Below, in pieces: positions 1 to 8,200 of a stretch of 34,147 bases of DNA. Position numbers and translations under genes: made by a program. Origin of the DNA: an uncultured Lachnospiraceae bacterium (GTDB lineage: Bacteria; Bacillota; Clostridia; Lachnospirales; Lachnospiraceae); the NCBI GenBank assembly GCA_947593655.1, contig CANQDS010000020.1, forward strand, positions 1 to 34,147. The letters are read 5' to 3'. Under the pieces are notes generated by a model that was given only the letters and a program-made list of their open reading frames with translations, ran no database searches and had not been told where the DNA came from. Position 1 is the stretch's first letter. The number at the start of each line of letters is the position of its first letter.

Positions 1-10
1 CACGGTATCA

Positions 11-1015
11 GTGCCAAGCGAGATCGCGCAAAACTTAAAAACGGCGGAGGAGAACGCCGCCGCCCGGTACGATGAATCGGCAAGAAATCTTGTGGCGGAA
101 AAGCCGGTGCTGGCATATATTTTAAAAAGCGCTCTCGAGGAATACGCAGAATATTCCGTTCAGGAGATCGCGGAAAAATTCATTGAGGGAAAACCGGAGA
201 TCCGACAGATCGCGGTTCACCCGGATCATCCGGACAAAAAAGACGCTTCCGGCATGATGAGCGGCGACGACAAGATAGAAGGGCTTTCCACCGCGGACAA
301 ATCCCAGCGGGACGGCACGGTTTACTATGACATCCGTTTTCCTGCCATGCTCCCGCAAAGCGGAGAAACGGTTGAGATTTATGTAAATGTGGAAATTCAA
401 GGTAATGATACCCCTGGATATCCGATTCCGAAGCGCGGGATCTACTATGCGGCGAGAATGATCTCCGCCCAGCGGGGAACCATATTTAAAGATCAAGAGT
501 ACGAAAAGATTAAAAAAGTAGTGTCCATCTGGATCTGTGAAGATACGGCAAACTTCCGTTCCGATACCATTAACCGGTATTCTTTTACAGAGGAGTGCTT
601 AAGGGGCAGTTTCCGCGAAGAGAAAAAGGATTACGACCTGATGACGGTCGTGGTGCTGCGGCTGGGCAGCAAAGGGGAGAACAGCAAAGACAGCGCGATC
701 CGGCTTCTCAGCAAGATGTTCTCCACAAATCTCAGCTATAAAGAAAAGATCGATTCGCTGCAGAACGAGTTCCGGATCAGCGTAAGCAGGGAAATCAGTC
801 AGGAGGTGTTTGAAGTGTGTAATCTGAGTACAGGCGTTTACAAGAAAGGGTATCATTCCGGTATGTCAGCAGGCGAAATGAAAAAAGCGCGGGAAACCGC
901 ATATGAACTTCAGGATATGGGTATGCCGCTTGAAAAGATCGCAAGGGCGGTCAAAATCAGCGTCGATACCATCCAAGAATGGCTGGCGGAGCGCGAGGAG
1001 ATGCTTGTAAAGTAG
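11..1015 (+). CDS. PD-(D/E)XK nuclease / transposase-family protein (Rpn-like), possibly 5'-truncated by window edge
   Basis: The protein resembles the PD-(D/E)XK 'nuclease family transposase' (Rpn-like) group, which is abundant in Lachnospiraceae. The restriction-nuclease core is visible: YYDIRF gives the active-site Asp near residue 107, and VEIQGN about 25 residues later gives the E-x-Q pair, followed by the conserved stretch ending in YYAARM and VSIWIC. The C-terminal 40 residues (ETAYELQDMG...VSVDTIQEWL type) look like a short helix-turn-helix. The first visible start is GTG at 11, but the frame stays open to the window edge, so the true start may lie upstream. The gene converges on the surface-protein gene with a shared terminator. 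No terminal inverted repeats could be paired, so mobility is not shown. Family fairly sure; function (mobile element remnant or recombination-linked nuclease) uncertain. Confidence 0.75.
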   Translation: MPSEIAQNLKTAEENAAARYDESARNLVAEKPVLAYILKSALEEYAEYSVQEIAEKFIEGKPEIRQIAVHPDHPDKKDASGMMSGDDKIEGLSTADKSQRDGTVYYDIRFPAMLPQSGETVEIYVNVEIQGNDTPGYPIPKRGIYYAARMISAQRGTIFKDQEYEKIKKVVSIWICEDTANFRSDTINRYSFTEECLRGSFREEKKDYDLMTVVVLRLGSKGENSKDSAIRLLSKMFSTNLSYKEKIDSLQNEFRISVSREISQEVFEVCNLSTGVYKKGYHSGMSAGEMKKARETAYELQDMGMPLEKIARAVKISVDTIQEWLAEREEMLVK

Positions 1016-1039
1016 CTGAACGGAACTTTCAAACGCAAA

Positions 1040-1056
1040 CCGTGCTGAAAGCACGG
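1040..1056. repeat. Perfect short hairpin (7-bp stem, GAA loop)
   Basis: CCGTGCT and AGCACGG form a perfect 7-bp stem around GAA, 24 bases after the nuclease stop codon. No T-tract follows, so it is not a canonical terminator. It may be an mRNA 3' stabiliser or an end structure of a mobile element. Confidence 0.4.
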
Positions 1057-1121
1057 AACCATCAGGAATGGAATGCGGAACTCTTCCCGGAGAAACTGTC
1101 TGATACATCTTTCTTTAAAAG

Positions 1122-1161
1122 AAAAAACTGACGCACAGATTACGTTATGCGTCAGTTTTTT
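1122..1161. terminator. Bidirectional rho-independent terminator between convergent genes
   Basis: A perfect 14-bp inverted repeat reads AAAAAACTGACGCA, a 12-base loop, then TGCGTCAGTTTTTT. The A-run and T-run make it functional in both directions. It sits between the plus-strand nuclease gene and the end of the minus-strand LRR gene. Confidence 0.9.
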
Positions 1162-1191
1162 GTTTCTATGTTTGTTTTTATTTTCTATTTT

Positions 1192-2838
1192 TTAGAACCT
1201 TCTGTTCTTCTTTCCAGCGGCAGTCAAACCTCCCGCCGCGCACAGGCTTCCTGCTGCGAAAAGCAGGAGCATGCACCAGAATACGGCTGCATTGCTGTCT
1301 CCGGTCTTCGGACTTTCCGCTATCGCTTTCGTGGTAATGACATAATCCGAACAATGGCTCTGCTGAACCGTAAGGAAGCCGTCCTTGCCCACCGTATCGC
1401 TGTCCACGTATTTATACGTTCCGTCTGCCGTTACTTCGTAGTAGTACAGCTTCTTTCCTGCCCACTTCGTACCTACCGGAATGCTGATGGAGGCTTCCGC
1501 CGGAAGGTTTCCGCTGTAGCTGTAGCTGATTGCCTGTACAAACTCGTCTTTTGCGATCGGCGGATTCTTTAATCCGCTGTAATCCGAGCTTACTTTCGCG
1601 CCGAAATCATAGCTGTTTTTTCCGTCTACCGCTTTCATCGTGCCTTTGGCAAACGTGAAACGGATGCTGTTCGCCAGCTCAATCACGACCGCATGATCCT
1701 TGTTATCCGCAATCAGGTTATCCATTTCCGTTTTGGAAACCGCCGTCTTTTCTGCGGTAAGCGGAACGACCTTGGCATCCTCCGGGATCTGCGACGGAGT
1801 CTCGGATGGTTTCTCCTCCAGAACCTTAAACGGAATACCGCATTCCGACGCATATTTCTGCGCATAAGAACCGGCCGGTGCAGAAATCGTCAATTTATCA
1901 CAGCCATCAAATACATTCCAAACCTCTCCTTCGTATACTCCGATGGATGTTACACTTTCCGGTATCACGATGCTCGTCAGGCTGCTGCAGCTGTAAAATG
2001 CATCCACACCGATGCTCGTTACACCTTCCGGTATCACGATGCTCGTTAAGCTTCCGCAGTCTTCAAAGGCATAATCACCGATCTCGGTGACTCCTTCCGA
2101 AATCGTCACGCTCGCCAGATCTTCACAGTGCGCAAACATCATATACGGAATGCTCGCCACGCCTTCGGAAATCGTTACATTCTTTAAGGCAGATGCGGAA
2201 AACAGTTCGCCTCCGAGCTCCTTTACTCCCTTCGGAATCGTCACGCTCGTCAGCCCGCACCCGGAAAACGCCATATTCCCGATGCTCGTTACGCCCTCCG
2301 GAATCGTGACTTCCGTCAGGCTGCATCCCATAAATGCACGCGCTTTGATGCCGGTTACTCCCGCCGGAATCGCTGCGCTCCCCGTCTTTCCTATCGGGCA
2401 GAAGATCAATTCCGTCTTCGCCTTATTGTATAAAATTCCGTCTGCACTGGCATATACGGCATTCCCTTCCGCCACATTGATCGCCGTAAGATCGCTGCAT
2501 TCGAAAAATACATCATCTCCGATTTCTGCCACGCTGGCCGGAATTGTCACACTTGTCAGACTGCATCCGGAAAACGCATCATCCGCGATACCCGTCACTC
2601 CTTCCGGGATGGTAAGATCCGCTGCGTCCCCGCTGTATTCCGTCAGAACGCCGTCTTCAATCACAAAATCTCCTTCTGCTTCTTCTGTCTCCTCTGTTTC
2701 CGCTGCGGCAGAGGTTTCCTGCGATGAGTCCGCCCCCCCGAGCCATTGATTCTCGTCTGCGGCATTTATCGCTGCCGGCAGTGCGAGAACAGCACATACT
2801 GCTATTGCAGTTATTTTCTGCAATATTTTGTTCTTCAT
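1192..2838 (-). CDS. BspA-like leucine-rich-repeat surface protein with sortase-type C-terminus
   Basis: A secreted 548-residue protein. Residues 1-26 (from MKNKILQKITAIAV) are a signal peptide. About seven to eight repeats of roughly 23 residues follow, with the LRR_5/BspA pattern LTSVTIPEGVTSIGxxAFxxC, then a Lachnospiraceae-type beta-rich region. The tail is SPKTGD near residue 509, a hydrophobic segment and KKNRRF, which is an LPXTG-like sorting signal with Ser in place of Leu. The start at 2838 was chosen because AAAGGAG lies 6 bases upstream and the signal peptide begins there. A longer reading from 2982 would start inside the -35 element of a good promoter. BspA-type proteins generally mediate binding to host matrix or other bacteria; the ligand here is unknown. 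Single-gene transcript ending at the 1122-1161 terminator. Confidence 0.88.
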   Translation of the reverse strand: MKNKILQKITAIAVCAVLALPAAINAADENQWLGGADSSQETSAAAETEETEEAEGDFVIEDGVLTEYSGDAADLTIPEGVTGIADDAFSGCSLTSVTIPASVAEIGDDVFFECSDLTAINVAEGNAVYASADGILYNKAKTELIFCPIGKTGSAAIPAGVTGIKARAFMGCSLTEVTIPEGVTSIGNMAFSGCGLTSVTIPKGVKELGGELFSASALKNVTISEGVASIPYMMFAHCEDLASVTISEGVTEIGDYAFEDCGSLTSIVIPEGVTSIGVDAFYSCSSLTSIVIPESVTSIGVYEGEVWNVFDGCDKLTISAPAGSYAQKYASECGIPFKVLEEKPSETPSQIPEDAKVVPLTAEKTAVSKTEMDNLIADNKDHAVVIELANSIRFTFAKGTMKAVDGKNSYDFGAKVSSDYSGLKNPPIAKDEFVQAISYSYSGNLPAEASISIPVGTKWAGKKLYYYEVTADGTYKYVDSDTVGKDGFLTVQQSHCSDYVITTKAIAESPKTGDSNAAVFWCMLLLFAAGSLCAAGGLTAAGKKNRRF

Positions 2839-2953
2839 CTGCTGCTCCTTTCCGGTCTTCGACCACCTTTTTGTTTTCCCGATGCAGCAAGCCTTGCCCC
2901 CGCTTCTTTCCTGCAGCCGGTTCCGGCTCTCTGCAAACGTGCGTTCCATGATT

Positions 2954-2982
2954 ATTATGATGATCTTACGAGAATTTGTCAA
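2954..2982 (-). promoter_or_regulatory. Sigma-A-type promoter of the LRR surface-protein gene
   Basis: On the minus strand TTGACA (2982-2977) is followed by exactly 17 bases and CATAAT (2959-2954), a consensus -35 with a 5/6 match -10. Transcription would begin near 2947, leaving a leader of about 110 bases that contains an AGCCGGAACCGGCT inverted repeat. Confidence 0.75.
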
Positions 2983-2997
2983 GCACCAGATATTGTT

Positions 2998-3024
2998 AAA
3001 TATGCCACAAAATACGGCATATTT
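2998..3024. repeat. Perfect 9-bp inverted repeat after the chemoreceptor gene (possible terminator)
   Basis: AAATATGCC and GGCATATTT pair perfectly around a 9-base loop. It lies 9 bases past the end of the chemoreceptor gene and just upstream of the LRR promoter. Only the terminal TTT of the arm resembles a U-tract, so it is either a weak terminator for the long operon or an operator for the LRR promoter. Confidence 0.45.
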
Positions 3025-3032
3025 AGTGATTC

Positions 3033-4766
3033 CTAAATTTTATGGAAGCGGTCCACTTCCGCCTGAAGCTGCCGGGAGATGTCCAGATTGCTTTCCGCTT
3101 CTTCCTTAATCCCGGAAATCGAACCGGCCAGCCTCCCGACGTTATCCGCAGCATCGCTGACGCCGTCCGCGCTTTCCGTCATTGCCTTGGAAATATTGTT
3201 AATGCCCTCCGCCATCTCGGACATCGTATTCTGCAGCAGCCGGATATTCTCATGGAACGTAGAGACAATGACATCCATTTTCTCCGCATCCTGATAATAC
3301 AGATCGGCGGCGTTTTCAAATTCCTTATAATCTTCGATCACGGAATCCTGCATGTAGCCGACCAGGCCGTTTGCATTCGTCATCAGCTTCTCCACCGATT
3401 CTACGACGCTCTTGCTGATCTCCTGAATATTGTTTGCCGTCTCCCGGCTGTTATCCGCCAGCACGCGGATTTCCTCCGCTACAACGGCAAATCCCTTACC
3501 CGCTTCACCCGCTCTGGCCGCCTCGATCGAGGCATTCAGCGCAAGCAGATTCGTCTGGCTTGCAATTTCCAGAATATCGTCCGTCAGATGGTTGATCTCC
3601 TCGACTTTCTTGCTCTCTTCAATAGAGCTTAACAATTCCTCCTGCCGCTCGTTCATGACAACGGAAATATTGTTCTTCTTGATCTCCGTGGAATCCTTGA
3701 TCGTGTTTGCGCGCGTCTTGATCTCATCGACCAGAGAATCGCCGTCTTCCGTTTCCCGGTTCACATTCGAAACCGCACCCATGATATCCTGCATATTCCG
3801 GTTCAGCCCGTCAACGGCCGCCGCTACTTCCTGCATACTTGACGCAAGCTGCTCCATTACGGCGGAAACATTCCCCACATTATTGTTGGAATCCTGCACT
3901 CCGAGATTCATGGACGAGACAGACTCCTGCATCCGGTTGGAACTGTCCTTGATCTTAAGCATAATCTGCTGGAGATTCTGGATAAAATCATTGATGCCGC
4001 CGGAGAGCAGGCCGATCTCATCTTTCGACTTGATATGGATCCGGTTCGTCAGATCGCCCTCGTTGCGGCCGATCTCTTCAATGATCTGCGAAAGCTGCCT
4101 GCTTGCGGCTTTTGCCGGCTTGCTGACCGAACTATGGATAAACAGCATCACAAGGACCGCCGCCGCGAGAAAAGCGGCCAGCACCGCAAGCGTAACCCAT
4201 TGGCTGAATGAGACTGCGGAACGATAGGAAGCCGAAGCCTCATCGACCGCCTTCTGCAGCGCTGCCATAAACACCTGTTCCAACGGTTCTCCGGTCTGCG
4301 TTACCAGCGCCTGAAAGTCCTCTCCCAGCACAATATTAGCCGTTGCAAAATCTCCCTTGTCCACATAGCCCTGGATCTCAAACAGCAGATCATAAACCTG
4401 TCCGACATAGACCTCGTATTCATCAAATGCCTGGATCAGTTCCCCGTCGCCAGCTTCTTCCAGATACTGCTGCACCGTCTCTGTCCTCTCCTGACTTACC
4501 GCCAGCTCATCCTGCAGCGAGCTTTCCAGTCCCCCACGCAGTTCTGCATCATCATACAGGCTGATGATGTTAATATATTTCTGGCTGCGTTCCACGCTTT
4601 TCTGCAGTTCCGAAATTTCCAGTTCGACATTTAAATAACAGTTGCTGATCCTGCTGCCCTCCCTGCTGATCTTCTGCAGCGACGCAAGGGAAACCGCTGC
4701 ATTGATCAGAAAGATCGCTACCAGTATGAAGATCACGCAAAAGACTTTATACCCGATTTTTCTCAT
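3033..4766 (-). CDS. Methyl-accepting chemotaxis protein (transmembrane chemoreceptor)
   Basis: A 577-residue chemoreceptor. TM1 is at about residues 8-28. An extracytoplasmic helical region (roughly 30-185) resembles a four-helix-bundle sensor rather than a Cache domain. TM2 is at about 190-212, followed by a HAMP domain (about 213-268, ending [13 protein letters not shown]) and a cytoplasmic signalling coiled coil. The hairpin tip that binds CheA/CheW is clear: [20 protein letters not shown], then [12 protein letters not shown] and LADNS. There is no C-terminal CheR-tethering pentapeptide; it ends VDRFHKI. The start has GAGGT 6 bases upstream. It is separated from the stop of the beta-phosphoglucomutase gene by 4 bases, so it is the last cistron of the rhamnoside/ABC operon. 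The ligand may be the transported sugar or the sugar-loaded binding protein (inference from context). Confidence 0.93.
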   Translation of the reverse strand: MRKIGYKVFCVIFILVAIFLINAAVSLASLQKISREGSRISNCYLNVELEISELQKSVERSQKYINIISLYDDAELRGGLESSLQDELAVSQERTETVQQYLEEAGDGELIQAFDEYEVYVGQVYDLLFEIQGYVDKGDFATANIVLGEDFQALVTQTGEPLEQVFMAALQKAVDEASASYRSAVSFSQWVTLAVLAAFLAAAVLVMLFIHSSVSKPAKAASRQLSQIIEEIGRNEGDLTNRIHIKSKDEIGLLSGGINDFIQNLQQIMLKIKDSSNRMQESVSSMNLGVQDSNNNVGNVSAVMEQLASSMQEVAAAVDGLNRNMQDIMGAVSNVNRETEDGDSLVDEIKTRANTIKDSTEIKKNNISVVMNERQEELLSSIEESKKVEEINHLTDDILEIASQTNLLALNASIEAARAGEAGKGFAVVAEEIRVLADNSRETANNIQEISKSVVESVEKLMTNANGLVGYMQDSVIEDYKEFENAADLYYQDAEKMDVIVSTFHENIRLLQNTMSEMAEGINNISKAMTESADGVSDAADNVGRLAGSISGIKEEAESNLDISRQLQAEVDRFHKI

Positions 4767-4770
4767 TTGT

Positions 4771-5406
4771 CTACCTCATAATCTCTAACAGGTCCGCAAA
4801 GGTTTGGATCGGATAATCCGTCTTTTCATACGAGAAGGCGTCTCCGATCCCGGCGGCTTTCATTCCGCCGGATTTTGCCGCATCGATTCCCGCGTAAGCA
4901 TCTTCTACCACCAGACACTCCGCCGGATCCATTTCCAGAAACTCCGCCGCCTTTAAAAAGACTTCCGGATCCGGCTTTGAATTGGTAATATTGGTTCCGT
5001 CGGAAACGGCATCAAAATAATCCGTCAGTTCCACTTTTTCTAAAATAAATTTTGCATTTTTGCTGGAAGAACCGATGGCCAGCCGGTATCCGCGCTTCCG
5101 GAGTTCTTTTAACACCGTCCGTACTTCGTCCGTAACATCCGCGGGCGTCATGGTCTTTAACAGTTCCCGGTAAGCGGTATTTTTCTGTTCCGCCAGTTCC
5201 GCTTTCCGTTCTGCGGAAAGCGCTTCTCCTTCATACCGCTCCAGAATGATCTCCAAGCTTTCCATCCGGCTTACGCCGCGCAGGCGGTTATTGATCTGCT
5301 CGTCAAAATAGATCCCCATTTCATCCGCCATCTGCTTCCACGCCGCATAGTGGAACTTGTCCGTAAATACGATAACTCCATCCAAATCAAAAATAACCGC
5401 TTTCAT
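4771..5406 (-). CDS. pgmB: Beta-phosphoglucomutase (HAD superfamily), catalytically intact
   Basis: A 211-residue HAD phosphatase/mutase. Motif I is FDLDGVI with nucleophile D8 and acid/base D10. The cap helix has [14 protein letters not shown], close to the beta-PGM substrate-recognition stretch. Motif II is SSSKNAK, motif [11 protein letters not shown] and motif [14 protein letters not shown]; all are complete. The family converts beta-D-glucose 1-phosphate to glucose 6-phosphate through a bisphosphate intermediate. The ATG overlaps the rhamnosidase stop by four bases (ATGA), with AAAGGAG inside the upstream gene, so translation is probably coupled. No phosphorylase gene is in the window to supply beta-Glc1P, so the exact sugar phosphate is not settled. 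A second, degenerate paralogue lies at 10098-10742 in the same operon. Confidence 0.85.
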   Translation of the reverse strand: MKAVIFDLDGVIVFTDKFHYAAWKQMADEMGIYFDEQINNRLRGVSRMESLEIILERYEGEALSAERKAELAEQKNTAYRELLKTMTPADVTDEVRTVLKELRKRGYRLAIGSSSKNAKFILEKVELTDYFDAVSDGTNITNSKPDPEVFLKAAEFLEMDPAECLVVEDAYAGIDAAKSGGMKAAGIGDAFSYEKTDYPIQTFADLLEIMR

Positions 5407-8177
5407 GACTTTCTCCTTTCACCGATCCGGATTTCTCTGATCTTCTCAATTGCTTCTGCGATTTTTGCCGGTTCAAAGCCCATATAAGGCATTCCCATCA
5501 TATCGGAGAGACTAAGGGACATGCTCTCCTTATCCCCTCCCGCCATCATTCCGACTGCTGCCGGTGCATACTCGCGCAGGATATTCACCGCTTCTTCGCT
5601 GTCTTTTAATTCTTCCAGAATACTGGATCCGGAAAATACCATCCGGTAATCCGTATCCGGCTGATATTCCGTTTCAAACACCCCGGCTTCCAGTTCTTTG
5701 ACGATACTGCTGCCCGGCAGATGCAAAACGGCGCTGCAGTTAAACGGGATCTCTGTTCGAATCCGAAATTTCCCGTCCTCTAAGATTTCCCAGTGTACGC
5801 CGTATTTTCCGCTGACCGAATCGTAATAACCGTCCAGTTTTTTCAGGCGGTAATCCGGCCGCGGGCAGATATCCGCTTTGGAAAATCCCGGAGAAAGCGG
5901 CGTAATCCCCATGCTGTAACGATACAAAAACTCCACGACGGAACCGTAGGCATAATGATTCAGGGAATTCATATTCGTTCCGCTGATGCTTCCGTCGTCC
6001 AGTACGGAATTCCAGCGTTCCCAGATTGTGGTCGCACCCAGATTGATGCAGCGCAGCCACCCCGGAAAGCCTTCAAAAAACAGGATCCGGTACGCCAGCC
6101 CGGTCATGCCGTTTTCCGCAAGCGTCTGACAGAGCACCGGAGCGCCGACGAACCCGCACTTAATCCGGTAACAGTCTTTGCGCAGCCGTTCTTTTAATCC
6201 GTCGATCAGACGTGCTTTCTCCCGATATACGCCAAACCGCAGACAGACGATATAGGCGGCCTGTGTGTCGATACACAAACGTCCCGTATTGGAAAAATAT
6301 TCATTTAAAACGGCCTCATAGATCTGTCCCGCCAGTTCTTCATAAGCGGAAGCATTTTCCGATTCGCCCAGTTCTTCCGACGCTTTCGCCACATTTTTTA
6401 CGGAAGCGTAATAATAGACCGATGCCAGGAACGCTTCGTCGGTTCCCCCTTTAAAACTCTGCTCGGTAATCCCGTCCATCGCCAGCCAGTCACCGAACTG
6501 CATTCCGAAATTAAACAGATGGCCGGACTGGTGTTTGTCGCACTCCCGCGTCAGATAATCCACCCACTTCCGCATCATCGGATAATGGCGGCGCAGTTCT
6601 TCCCGGTCGCCATAGTATTCATACAAAGTCATGGGAATAAAGACTGCGGAATCTCCCCATACCGCGGCTCCGCCCGGCGCCTTCGGATAATTCGGGATAA
6701 AATTCGGAACCGCTCCGTCCCATTTCTGTTGCTCCCGGTGCAGATCATCCAGATATTTACGGAAAAACGCCCGCGTATCCATATTAAAGCTCGCCGTCGG
6801 CGCAAATACCTGTGCGTCGCCCGTCCAGCCGAGGCGTTCATCCCGCTGCGGGCAGTCGGTCGGCAGATCGATAAAATTGGATTTCTGTCCCCACATGCAG
6901 TTGGAAAACAGGCGGTTGATCTTTTCGTTTCCCGTATGGATCCATCCGGTTGCGTCCAGCTCGGAATACAGGACATTTCCGGTAAAATCCGACAAAGCGA
7001 TCTCGCCTTCCCAGCCGCTGACACGCACATAACGGAAACCGAAGAAGGTAAAATGCGGCCTTACGATCTCCTCCCGGCCGTCCGCTTCATAACGGAACTG
7101 CGCTTTTGCCGTCCGGTAATTATCGTTGTAGAAATTCCCCTGCTGCAGGATCTCTCCAAAATCCAGTACGATATGCGCTCCCCGCGGAATGCCCGCGGAC
7201 GAAAACGACACATATCCGGCAAAATTCTGTCCGAAATCCAGAACCGTTTCTCCCGCCGGAGTTTTGATCACTTCCTGTACCGGAAGCGTTTCACGGACCT
7301 TAAGCGGCAGGGAATCCCGTTCCACCAGCCGGTCCGTATAAATATTTCCTTCGGATACGGCCTGTTTCCACGGATTTTCCTTTTTCAGATTCAGGATCCG
7401 GTCCACCGTTTCCCCATCGTAAATATCGCTGAATACAATTTCCGATTCGCGGTATTTCCAGCTTTCATCCGTTATGACCGTTTCTCTGGTTCCGTCGGAA
7501 TAAAGGATCGCAAGCTCGGCGATCACATGGAAGCGGCTGCCGTATACCTCACGATGCCCCTCGTAACCCAGACGGCCTTTGTACCATCCGTTTCCGCAGA
7601 TGACCGACAGCGTATTTTCCTTTCCCAGCAGTCCCGTCACATCATAAGTCTGATACTGGATCTTTTCGTCATAGTCGCTGGTAAACGGCGCCAGGAGCTC
7701 ATCTCCGGCCTTTTCCCCGTTGATATACGCCTCATACAGTCCTAATCCGCTGATATACAGGCGTGCCCGCTGAATCAGCTTTTCCGTTTTGAATTCCTTC
7801 ACAAATTCCGGAGGAAACGCATCCTGCTTTTGCTGCGTGATCCACTCTGCACTCCATTCCTCTTTCCGCTTTCCGCTCTCGAACCAGAAAATATCACTTG
7901 CCGCAGATTCCCCGGTATCGGCGGATACTTCGATGCGGCCGTAATAACGTGTGCAGGGCAGGGGTGAAAAATCCAGTACCTCCCCGCTGCTTTTTAACTG
8001 CGCACCTTCTTTCCGGTATACGATCTGCTGAAATTCTTCATCGGTGCTGACAAGGATCACCGCATTCTGCTGTTTTCCTTCTTCGATCTCTTCTACTTTC
8101 CAGGAACATTGGATCCGGTCCAGTGAAAAACCGACCGGATTGCAGATCCCATTCGTTTTTACCTGTACAATCCTCAT
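5403..8177 (-). CDS. GH78 alpha-L-rhamnosidase
   Basis: A 924-residue enzyme with GH78 architecture: N-terminal beta-sandwich domains (roughly 1-330, with the carbohydrate-binding-like stretch AEWITQQ...KEFKTEK), the (alpha/alpha)6 catalytic barrel (about 410-770) and a C-terminal beta domain. The signature DCPQRDERLGWTGDAQVF near residues 435-455 contains the acidic catalytic cluster; WGDSAVFIPM and TTIWERW are further family motifs. It removes terminal alpha-L-rhamnose from glycosides or polysaccharides by inversion. No signal peptide is seen, so it acts in the cytoplasm on imported oligosaccharides or glycosides. It lies 23 bases after the sensor-GGDEF gene. It is somewhat longer at the C-terminus than minimal GH78 enzymes, with a tail (about residues 860-924) that I do not recognise. 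The long reading frames on the opposite strand are shadows. Confidence 0.93.
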   Translation of the reverse strand: MRIVQVKTNGICNPVGFSLDRIQCSWKVEEIEEGKQQNAVILVSTDEEFQQIVYRKEGAQLKSSGEVLDFSPLPCTRYYGRIEVSADTGESAASDIFWFESGKRKEEWSAEWITQQKQDAFPPEFVKEFKTEKLIQRARLYISGLGLYEAYINGEKAGDELLAPFTSDYDEKIQYQTYDVTGLLGKENTLSVICGNGWYKGRLGYEGHREVYGSRFHVIAELAILYSDGTRETVITDESWKYRESEIVFSDIYDGETVDRILNLKKENPWKQAVSEGNIYTDRLVERDSLPLKVRETLPVQEVIKTPAGETVLDFGQNFAGYVSFSSAGIPRGAHIVLDFGEILQQGNFYNDNYRTAKAQFRYEADGREEIVRPHFTFFGFRYVRVSGWEGEIALSDFTGNVLYSELDATGWIHTGNEKINRLFSNCMWGQKSNFIDLPTDCPQRDERLGWTGDAQVFAPTASFNMDTRAFFRKYLDDLHREQQKWDGAVPNFIPNYPKAPGGAAVWGDSAVFIPMTLYEYYGDREELRRHYPMMRKWVDYLTRECDKHQSGHLFNFGMQFGDWLAMDGITEQSFKGGTDEAFLASVYYYASVKNVAKASEELGESENASAYEELAGQIYEAVLNEYFSNTGRLCIDTQAAYIVCLRFGVYREKARLIDGLKERLRKDCYRIKCGFVGAPVLCQTLAENGMTGLAYRILFFEGFPGWLRCINLGATTIWERWNSVLDDGSISGTNMNSLNHYAYGSVVEFLYRYSMGITPLSPGFSKADICPRPDYRLKKLDGYYDSVSGKYGVHWEILEDGKFRIRTEIPFNCSAVLHLPGSSIVKELEAGVFETEYQPDTDYRMVFSGSSILEELKDSEEAVNILREYAPAAVGMMAGGDKESMSLSLSDMMGMPYMGFEPAKIAEAIEKIREIRIGERRKS

Positions 8178-8200
8178 AACATCCCCCGTTTCCCCGGCCG

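Noticed and set aside
1940..2620. CRISPR-like regular repeats
   Set aside because: The periodicity of about 69 bases comes from 23-residue LRR units in a coding frame; there are no conserved repeats with unique spacers.
2839..2982. 48-residue N-terminal extension of the LRR protein
   Set aside because: It would start inside the -35 hexamer and place the signal peptide internally. The ATG at 2838 has a proper AAAGGAG.
3430..4227. 265-codon plus-strand frame
   Set aside because: Antisense to the chemoreceptor signalling domain. The serine-rich translation is a shadow of the coiled-coil codons.
6519..7745. 408-codon open frame on the plus strand
   Set aside because: It lies entirely antisense to the GH78 rhamnosidase, whose motifs are unmistakable. 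The translation is rich in Arg, His and Ile with no recognisable domain, and there is no ribosome site.
5403..8177. Frameshift or fusion in the GH78 gene because of its unassigned C-terminal tail
   Set aside because: The frame is continuous, and the four-base overlap with pgmB includes a proper ribosome site; the tail appears to be a genuine extension.
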